From Candidatus Omnitrophota bacterium (GTDB lineage: Bacteria; Omnitrophota; Gorgyraeia; JABMRN01): a stretch of 5,199 nt of DNA. The notes beneath the pieces are model-generated. The model worked only from the letters and a program-made list of their open reading frames with translations. It searched no databases and was not told the origin of the DNA. The stretch is from assembly GCA_028702395.1 (NCBI GenBank), contig JAQVOV010000111.1:1-5199 (forward strand). The letters are read 5' to 3'. A program made the translations under genes and the position numbers. Below, in pieces: positions 1-5,199 of the stretch; position 1 is the stretch's first letter; each line of letters starts with the position of its first letter.

Positions 1-1929
1 ATATCACTTAACATGATGAGTTTAGGCGGGTTGGCTTTAGGGATAGGAATGCTGGTTGATAATGCTATTGTTGTTCTTGAGAATATTACTCGTCACAGAA
101 GTTTTGGAAAAGATCCATATCAAGCATCTTTAGACGGAGCTGCAGAAGTTTCAAATGCTATCTTTGCATCAACGCTTACTACTATTGCTGTGTTCTTTCC
201 TATGGTCTTTGTAGTTGGTATTGCAGGACAGTTGTTCAAACAATTATCTTTCACAGTTATTTTTTCTCTTGTAGCATCATTATTCGTGGCACTATCATTA
301 ATTCCTCTTCTTGCATCAAAGGTCAAGGAAATGAAAGACCAGAACAGAGAAGAGGATTTTCAGAATTCCCCTTATATAAAGAAATTCGAGGATTTTTTAA
401 GGGCTTCACTTGCAAGACCATTTTTTATGACTTTTTCTATTATGGCATTATTTGCCATATGTGTAATGTGTTTTGGCACACTTGATAAAGAGCTGATGCC
501 TAAAATGGATCAAGGACAGTTCATGTTAAAGGTTAATTTGCCTGCAGGTACGCATTTAGAAATAACAAATGGAAAAGTAGAAAAGATAGAGGACTATATA
601 TTGACACTTCCTGATGTTGAGGATGTGAGTGTTATCATAGGGTCTACAATAGGAAAAGGTGCAGAAGATGTCCTTCAAAGATTAGAATCACACCAGGCAG
701 AAATAAGCGTTAGACTTAAAAATGACAGGAAAATGTCAACAAAAGACACTGTACAAAAAGTAAAGAACGCTATTACGAAAATGGATCTTAAGAGAGTACA
801 AGTTGAATATATTCTAAGTGAAAGTGTTTTTAGCGGTGCAGTAGAAACAAGCAGTCCAATTGTCATAGAAGTGAAAGGTAAAAAAATACCTGTTATGATG
901 GAGATCATAGAAGAAGTGACAAAAATGCTTAAAAAAATAAAAGGTGTTTACGGAGTTAAAACTGATATGCCTGAAAGATCACCTGAAACAAAAATAACAG
1001 TTGATAAGGACAAAGCAGCTTTATATCAGATGTCAGTTGTTGATATTGCACAAGTCTCACAAGTTGCATTAAAAGGGTATATAGCCAGTGCATTTAAAGA
1101 TCAGGGAGAAGAGGTCGATATAAGGGTTAGATTGCGGGAAACAGATAGGAATGAATTTTCAAAAATTGGCAGAATAACGCTTAGTTCTCCTATGGGAACG
1201 AAGGTGCCGCTTTCAAGTTTTGTGAAATTCGAGATAGGAAAAGGGCCAAGTGAAATAAAACGTAATGATCAGGAAAGAACAACGCTTATTTCAGCTAATA
1301 TTTTTAAAAGGCAATTAAAATCCGTTTTTGAGGAAATAGAAACAGAGTTAGGTAAAATCGATATTCCCGATGATTATACAGTAAAACTTTCCGGGGAATC
1401 AGAAGAGATGAAAGCTTCTTTCTCAAGTTTATTAGGAGCATTGTTGCTGTCCATTATTTTGGTTTATATGATCATGGCTGCGCAATTTGAAAGTTTATGG
1501 CAGCCGCTTATAATAATGTTCACATTCCCTCTATCCTTGATAGGTGTTGTTTTTGCATTGTTCTTTACTGGTACGTCCATAAATGTCATTGTTTTTCTGG
1601 GAATAATAATGCTTGGAGGTATTGTCGTTAATAATGGTATAGTTTTAATAGACTATATCAACGTCTTACGCGCAAAAGGTATGGAAGTTTTTGATTCTGT
1701 TATTGAAGCATCTAAAGCAAGATTAAGACCGATATTAATGACAGCAATGACAACAGTATTGGGTCTTCTTCCAATGGCAATGGCTTCAGGCGAAGGCGCA
1801 GAGTTCAGAGCTCCTTTAGCTGTCAGCGTTATGGGAGGATTATTTGTTACTACATTTTTATCTTTATTAGTTATTCCTGCGATATACGTGTTCACACATA
1901 ATCTAAGAGTAAAGGTCTTTAAAAGGTGA
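1..1929 (+). CDS. RND-family (AcrB/MdtB-like, HAE type) efflux permease, C-terminal ~642 residues; 5' end outside window
   Basis: This is an inner-membrane proton-driven efflux permease that would export small molecules through a tripartite pump; the substrate cannot be read from the sequence. The frame is open from base 1, so the Met at 13 is internal, and roughly 390 N-terminal residues (TM1, first porter half, TM2-TM3) are missing compared with AcrB-like proteins of 1030-1050 aa. Numbering from the first visible codon: TM4 at 5-27 with the motif GMLVDNAIVVLEN (Asp20, Asn21), TM5 about 51-73, TM6 about 81-101, an amphipathic linker, TM7 about 140-159, second periplasmic porter/docking half about 165-470, TM8 474-494, TM9 502-523, TM10 528-552 with GGIVVNNGIVLIDYIN, TM11 577-597 starting from RLRPILMT, and TM12 605-632. 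The loop after TM5 keeps the family's glycine-rich VVGIAGQLF. The family is certain; drug versus other substrate is open. No frameshift is visible. It lies 7 bases upstream of a paralogous permease gene. Confidence 0.96.
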   Translation: MSLNMMSLGGLALGIGMLVDNAIVVLENITRHRSFGKDPYQASLDGAAEVSNAIFASTLTTIAVFFPMVFVVGIAGQLFKQLSFTVIFSLVASLFVALSLIPLLASKVKEMKDQNREEDFQNSPYIKKFEDFLRASLARPFFMTFSIMALFAICVMCFGTLDKELMPKMDQGQFMLKVNLPAGTHLEITNGKVEKIEDYILTLPDVEDVSVIIGSTIGKGAEDVLQRLESHQAEISVRLKNDRKMSTKDTVQKVKNAITKMDLKRVQVEYILSESVFSGAVETSSPIVIEVKGKKIPVMMEIIEEVTKMLKKIKGVYGVKTDMPERSPETKITVDKDKAALYQMSVVDIAQVSQVALKGYIASAFKDQGEEVDIRVRLRETDRNEFSKIGRITLSSPMGTKVPLSSFVKFEIGKGPSEIKRNDQERTTLISANIFKRQLKSVFEEIETELGKIDIPDDYTVKLSGESEEMKASFSSLLGALLLSIILVYMIMAAQFESLWQPLIIMFTFPLSLIGVVFALFFTGTSINVIVFLGIIMLGGIVVNNGIVLIDYINVLRAKGMEVFDSVIEASKARLRPILMTAMTTVLGLLPMAMASGEGAEFRAPLAVSVMGGLFVTTFLSLLVIPAIYVFTHNLRVKVFKR

Positions 1930-1931
1930 TC
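1925..1931 (+). promoter_or_regulatory. Shine-Dalgarno site of the second permease, containing the first gene's stop codon
   Basis: GGTGATC at 1925-1931 matches seven consecutive bases of the sequence complementary to the 16S rRNA 3' end (AAGGAGGTGATC). It lies 5 bases before the ATG at 1937, a normal spacing. The TGA stop of the upstream permease (1927-1929) lies inside it, so ribosomes terminating on the first gene are placed at the second gene's initiation site. This supports the choice of the 1937 start and suggests translational coupling that would keep the two subunits in balance (inference). Confidence 0.8.
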
Positions 1932-1936
1932 TTAAC

Positions 1937-4900
1937 ATGAGCCTTTCAAGATTAGCAATAACAAGACCTATAACGGTTATCATGATGTTTTCTGCAGCAG
2001 TTTTGATAGGATTAATTTCACTTTTTTTCCTTCCAGTAGAACTTTATCCAAATGTAAGTATGAATGATATCAGTATAATAATAATTGTCAGAGGAGGGAT
2101 CCCGCCTACAGAAGTAGAAAGTATGGTAACAAAACCTATCGAAGAAGCGGTCAGTACAGTTAGCCATATGAAGCAGCTTCTTAGCGTTTCCAAGGAAGGG
2201 GAATCAAGAATAATACTTAGTTTTGAACCCGGGACAAACATGGATTTTGTCGCACTTGAAGTAAGGGAAAAATTCGCAAAAGTAAAGAACGATCTTCCAA
2301 AAGAAGCAGAAAAACCTATAATAGCACAGTTCAAGCAAACCGATACGCCAATAGTCATTCTTGCTGTTACAAGTACTAAAAGAACTACGGAAAGCATACG
2401 GAAGATCGTTGATGAAACAGTAAAAGAGAGATTAAAGAGGATACAAGGGGTAGCGAACGTAGAAGTTTCAGGAGGACGTGAGCGAAAGATACTGGTTGAA
2501 CTTGATAAAAGGGAAATGTTCAAACACAGGATATCAGAACAAAAAGTAATATCTAAGATCGGAGCAAATAATCTTGATATCTTATCAGGAGAATATAAAG
2601 ATGATACCACAAAATATCTTATAAGGACATTGGGTGCATTTCAGACAGTTGAGAATATAAAAGATCTTCCGATAGATATCACTACAAGTGCAAATGTCAT
2701 ACGATTAAAGGATATTGCAAAAGTTGAAGATTCTTTTCTTGAAGCCCAAACTTACGCAAGAATGAATGTCAGACCAGTTGTGTCAATTTATATACAAAAA
2801 GAATCAACTGCCAATACAATAAAGGTTGCACAAGAGATAGAGGATGAAGTTGAGAAGATAAGACAGGTTGTCCCAAAAGACCTAAAGATACTTATGACAA
2901 GCAGTAGAGCTACTTTTATTAAGAGTGCAATAGCTAATTTGAATATATCATTGCTGCGAGGTGTTGTTTTAATTGTATTGATGTTATGTTTTTTCATGGG
3001 ACATATTCCTGCAAATAGATTCATTATGATAGGGTTCTCACTTTTAGTTATAGGTGTTATAACCTTACCTACAATAATGCTGTACCTTATATTTATCGGG
3101 GTTTTCGGCGTAGTTCTTTTTCAGAAAAGCTTGAGGAGTATTCTTATTGTAACTTTGTCTATACCTATCTCTGTAATAATAACTTTTGGATTAATGGAAA
3201 TATGCAATAATATCCCGGCGTTAAAGCTGGAATTTTCCATTAATTTCATTACAATGTTCGGTCTTGCACTCGGAGTAGGTATGCTTGTTGATAATTCTAT
3301 AGTTGTGTTCGAGAATATCTTAAAGAAAACAGAAGAAGGTTTGGATAAATTTGGAGCAGCTTTGAGAGGTTCAACGGAGATGAACACTGTTATTATTGCT
3401 TCAACCATAACAACAGTTATTGTGTTTTTACCAATGGTCTTTTTAAAAAGTGAAATGAGCATGATGTATAGCGGGGTTGCTTGGACAATAACTTTTTCTT
3501 TGGTAGTGTCATTGTTCGTTGCTCTTACCATGGTACCTTTAATGGCATCGCGCATGCCTATAAAAATAGGAAAAAATGAAAAATTCTTAGAGCCAGTTTA
3601 TAAAGTGCAAAAAAAGATATTAGTATGGATGATGAGATTCAGACGAGGAATTATTGTAAAGACAATTGTTGTTATATTATTAGGTATAGCATTATTCCTT
3701 TTTACAAAGATAGGGAAAGAACTTGTGGGCGGGTCAGAACAGAATAAATTCACTATTTTTGTTGAACTTCCGACAGGTGTAAAATTGGATGTAAGTGATA
3801 AGGTAGTTAAAAGAGTAGAATTGATCTTAAAAGATATTCCCGAAGTTAAAAGTTTTTCCAGTAGAGTGGAGGCATGGTCCAGTAAAGTATATGTTGAACT
3901 AGTTGGAGGTAAAGACAGACAAAGAAGTGTGCAGGAGGTCATAGATGCAATAAGACCAAAGACAGATAAAATAAAGCCTGCTTTTATTTATTTTGAAGAA
4001 GAAAGAGAGCAGGGGACCAAAGAGATATTGTTAGATGTTTTTGGTTATGATTATGATATATTGAGAGAATTGGCTATTTCCATGGCAACAAGATTAAATG
4101 GGGTAAAAGGTCTGTCTGATACAAAGATCAGGATGAGAGAAGGCAGGCCAGAGCTTGGGTTAAAGATAGATAGACATAAAGCAAAGCTGCATGAGTTAAA
4201 TGCTAAAAAAATAGGAGATTCCGTTCATGCACAGATGCGTGGTATGCGAGCAACCATGTTTCATACTGAAGCCAATGAGGTTGAAACAATAGCGAGATTG
4301 GACGAAAAATACAGAAAAACCTTTCAGGATGTTCACGGTATGCTTCTTGTACAGGATAATGGTGATATAGTATTGCTCGATCAAGTAGCAGGGTTTAAGT
4401 ATGGGTTAGGCCCCAGTGAAATATGGAGAAAAGATCGATCCAGAATGATACAGGTCAGTAGTAATATTGCTAGCATTCCATTGAGTAAGGCTGCTAGTAT
4501 GGTCAGAGAGGCTTTGAAAGACATTAAATTTCCTGAGAACTATTTTTATAGGATAGGAGGGGATTATCCTAATCTTTTAAAAAATCAAAGTGAATTTAAG
4601 GTTCTTATGATAATTATTTTAGCGCTTATATATATTGTTCTTGCAGCTATTTTTGAATCATATTATCAGCCATTGATCATTATGACCACAGTAGCTTTTG
4701 CTGCTATTGGAGCTATATTTGCATTATTTTTCAGCAAAACTTCCATTGGGATGGGTTCTTTAATAGGGATGATGATGTTGTCTGGAATAGTCGTTAATAA
4801 TGGTATAATCTTAGTAGAACATATAAATTTGCTCAGGAATACGGACCCGAATATTTATCGAGTTCTTTTAAGGGTTTCCAGAGAAAGATTAAGGCCTGTT

Positions 4901-5137
4901 CTTATGACTTCTGTTACAACTTTTATTGCACTTTTGCCTATGGCATTTGATACTACCGAAGGTTCGAATTTATGGAGACCTTTAGCAATAACAGTAATTG
5001 GGGGGTTAGTAGTATCAATGCCTCTGACATTGCTTCTTACTGCAAGTATATACCTTTTATTTGAACGGATAAAAAATTTCGTAATAGATCTATTATCAAA
5101 ACTAACTTCAAAATTAAAAATTCTCTTTAACTCATAA
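1937..5137 (+). CDS. RND-family (AcrB/MdtC-like, HAE type) efflux permease, complete, with an extra hydrophobic insertion between TM2 and TM3
   Basis: This is a complete 1066-aa inner-membrane RND efflux permease, the likely partner of the permease just upstream. The start is supported by a good Shine-Dalgarno site and by the family-typical N-terminus (MSLSRLAITRPITV, then TM1 at 11-32 and FLPVELYPNVS). Layout: first porter/docking half 37-325, including GVANVEVSGGRERKI at 171-185; TM2 about 337-355; an extra hydrophobic stretch 356-396; TM3 400-420; TM4 434-459 with GMLVDNSIVVFEN (Asp452, Asn453); TM5 485-503; TM6 513-538; TM7 572-590; second porter half 595-885; TM8 888-907; TM9 911-933; TM10 937-961 with SGIVVNNGIILVEHIN (Asn954, Asn955); TM11 987-1004 following RLRPVLMT (Arg984, Thr991); TM12 about 1014-1042; and a short basic cytoplasmic tail. 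Proton-relay positions: one TM4 Asp, the TM11 Arg and the TM11 Thr are kept, while the second TM4 Asp and the TM10 Lys of AcrB are Asn. The glycine-rich loop after TM5 is replaced by LKSEMSMMYSG. The family is certain; substrate and heteromer formation are inferred. Confidence 0.97.
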   Translation: MSLSRLAITRPITVIMMFSAAVLIGLISLFFLPVELYPNVSMNDISIIIIVRGGIPPTEVESMVTKPIEEAVSTVSHMKQLLSVSKEGESRIILSFEPGTNMDFVALEVREKFAKVKNDLPKEAEKPIIAQFKQTDTPIVILAVTSTKRTTESIRKIVDETVKERLKRIQGVANVEVSGGRERKILVELDKREMFKHRISEQKVISKIGANNLDILSGEYKDDTTKYLIRTLGAFQTVENIKDLPIDITTSANVIRLKDIAKVEDSFLEAQTYARMNVRPVVSIYIQKESTANTIKVAQEIEDEVEKIRQVVPKDLKILMTSSRATFIKSAIANLNISLLRGVVLIVLMLCFFMGHIPANRFIMIGFSLLVIGVITLPTIMLYLIFIGVFGVVLFQKSLRSILIVTLSIPISVIITFGLMEICNNIPALKLEFSINFITMFGLALGVGMLVDNSIVVFENILKKTEEGLDKFGAALRGSTEMNTVIIASTITTVIVFLPMVFLKSEMSMMYSGVAWTITFSLVVSLFVALTMVPLMASRMPIKIGKNEKFLEPVYKVQKKILVWMMRFRRGIIVKTIVVILLGIALFLFTKIGKELVGGSEQNKFTIFVELPTGVKLDVSDKVVKRVELILKDIPEVKSFSSRVEAWSSKVYVELVGGKDRQRSVQEVIDAIRPKTDKIKPAFIYFEEEREQGTKEILLDVFGYDYDILRELAISMATRLNGVKGLSDTKIRMREGRPELGLKIDRHKAKLHELNAKKIGDSVHAQMRGMRATMFHTEANEVETIARLDEKYRKTFQDVHGMLLVQDNGDIVLLDQVAGFKYGLGPSEIWRKDRSRMIQVSSNIASIPLSKAASMVREALKDIKFPENYFYRIGGDYPNLLKNQSEFKVLMIIILALIYIVLAAIFESYYQPLIIMTTVAFAAIGAIFALFFSKTSIGMGSLIGMMMLSGIVVNNGIILVEHINLLRNTDPNIYRVLLRVSRERLRPVLMTSVTTFIALLPMAFDTTEGSNLWRPLAITVIGGLVVSMPLTLLLTASIYLLFERIKNFVIDLLSKLTSKLKILFNS
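2999..3124 (+). other. In-frame hydrophobic insertion within the second permease (residues ~355-396), probably two extra membrane helices
   Basis: In AcrB-like proteins TM2 is followed almost directly by a short basic turn (for example FLQNFRATLIP) and TM3. Here TM2 ends near CFFMG (351-355), yet the equivalent basic turn and TM3 begin only at QKSLRSILIVTLSIP (396-410). The intervening segment has a short polar start (HIPANR), then about 35 almost uncharged residues: IMIGFSLLVIGVITL (363-377), a proline at 378, and LIFIGVFGVVLF (384-395). That is enough for a helical hairpin or a re-entrant pair. Two added helices would preserve the topology of everything downstream. The reading frame and codon style continue unbroken through it, so it does not look like an assembly error. 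Exact boundaries depend on alignment. Confidence 0.65.
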
Positions 5138-5163
5138 ACACGATTATAAATATTTATTTTTAT

Positions 5164-5199
5164 CCTTAGAACCTGGTTCTTGAGAACCAGGTTCTAAGG
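5164..5199. terminator. Perfect 17-bp inverted repeat after the second permease; probable terminator stem, possibly a repeat-family copy
   Basis: The left arm CCTTAGAACCTGGTTCT (5164-5180) and right arm AGAACCAGGTTCTAAGG (5183-5199) are exact reverse complements around the two bases TG. The RNA would fold as a strong hairpin with a TTGA-type tetraloop once the innermost pair opens. It starts 26 bases after the TAA at 5135-5137, the expected place for a factor-independent terminator of this operon. The window stops at the last stem base, so the diagnostic U-tract cannot be seen. On the minus strand the stem is followed by ATAAAAATAAAT, not a U-run, which argues against a bidirectional terminator. 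Each arm is also internally palindromic (AGAACC-N-GGTTCT), unusual for a simple terminator, so a dispersed repeat or protein-binding site is an alternative. Confidence 0.6.
5168..5195. repeat. Two tandem copies of the palindrome AGAACC[T/A]GGTTCT at 15-bp spacing
   Basis: AGAACCTGGTTCT (5168-5180) and AGAACCAGGTTCT (5183-5195) are the same 13-base imperfect palindrome differing only at the central base. They are separated by TG, and each is the reverse complement of the other. They therefore form a direct repeat and an inverted repeat at once and make up most of the 3' hairpin. The spacing is about one and a half helical turns. This nested symmetry could be read as paired operator-like sites or as the core of a mobile palindromic element; the sequence does not decide. 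Confidence 0.7.

Noticed and set aside
13..15. ATG at 13 as the start of the first permease
   Set aside because: The frame is open from base 1, and the codons before it (I-S-L-N) match the usual SIN-T lead into TM4. A start here would leave a protein without TM1-TM3 and the first porter half, so the gene is cut by the window edge.
2044..2610. 188-codon open frame on the minus strand
   Set aside because: It lies wholly inside the well-supported porter domain of the second permease. Its translation is a Ser/Thr/Ile/Leu-rich antisense shadow with no recognisable motif. The other minus-strand frames (for example 3121-3555 and 3598-3942) fail for the same reason.
2999..3124. The TM2-TM3 insertion as a frameshift or assembly error
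   Set aside because: The reading frame is uninterrupted on both sides, the family motifs resume in the same frame, and the inserted residues are coherently hydrophobic. That pattern is not expected from a shifted frame.
1..5137. Heavy-metal (CusA-type) RND permeases as the identity of the two genes
   Set aside because: The TM4 motif is the HAE-like VDN-IVV-EN rather than the CusA-like form, and no methionine-rich metal path is evident. The overall motif pattern fits the AcrB/MdtBC-like group better, although substrate is unproven.
5146..5157. 12-bp AT palindrome ATAAATATTTAT
   Set aside because: It is a perfect palindrome, but composed only of A and T in a very AT-rich 26-base spacer, so it is expected by chance. 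It could resemble a -10 element, but no convincing -35 or downstream gene is visible.

Overview
The window is AT-rich bacterial DNA carrying two consecutive plus-strand genes. Both encode large inner-membrane RND-superfamily efflux permeases of the AcrB/MdtB/MdtC-like (HAE) type. RND pumps of this kind normally work as trimers, with a periplasmic adaptor and an outer-membrane channel, so the organism is most likely a diderm (Gram-negative-type) bacterium. Low G+C, AGA/AGG-rich arginine codons and many Lys/Ile residues suggest a low-GC lineage outside the classical Enterobacteria and Pseudomonads, possibly an uncultured phylum. The sequence alone does not fix the taxon.

Layout: positions 1-1929 are the C-terminal ~642 residues of the first permease, whose start lies upstream of the window. 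Seven bases separate its stop from the ATG of the second permease (1937-5137, 1066 aa, complete). The first gene's TGA stop is embedded in the second gene's Shine-Dalgarno sequence, so the two genes are very likely one transcription unit with coupled translation. Downstream are 26 AT-rich bases and then a perfect 17-bp inverted repeat (5164-5199) that ends exactly at the window edge. It is a probable terminator stem and possibly a copy of a dispersed repeat.

The two permeases are paralogues. Both keep one TM4 aspartate and the TM11 Arg/Thr of the proton relay, and both have Asn where AcrB has its second TM4 Asp and its TM10 Lys. The second permease has diverged more. It carries an extra hydrophobic stretch of about 40 residues between TM2 and TM3 that looks like two additional membrane helices (a predicted 14-TM RND protein), a longer TM3-TM4 loop, and no glycine-rich loop after TM5. 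A two-permease heteromeric pump like MdtBC is a reasonable inference. The adaptor and outer-membrane genes, if present in the operon, would lie upstream. I see no RNA genes, CRISPR arrays, IS elements or intact minus-strand genes.
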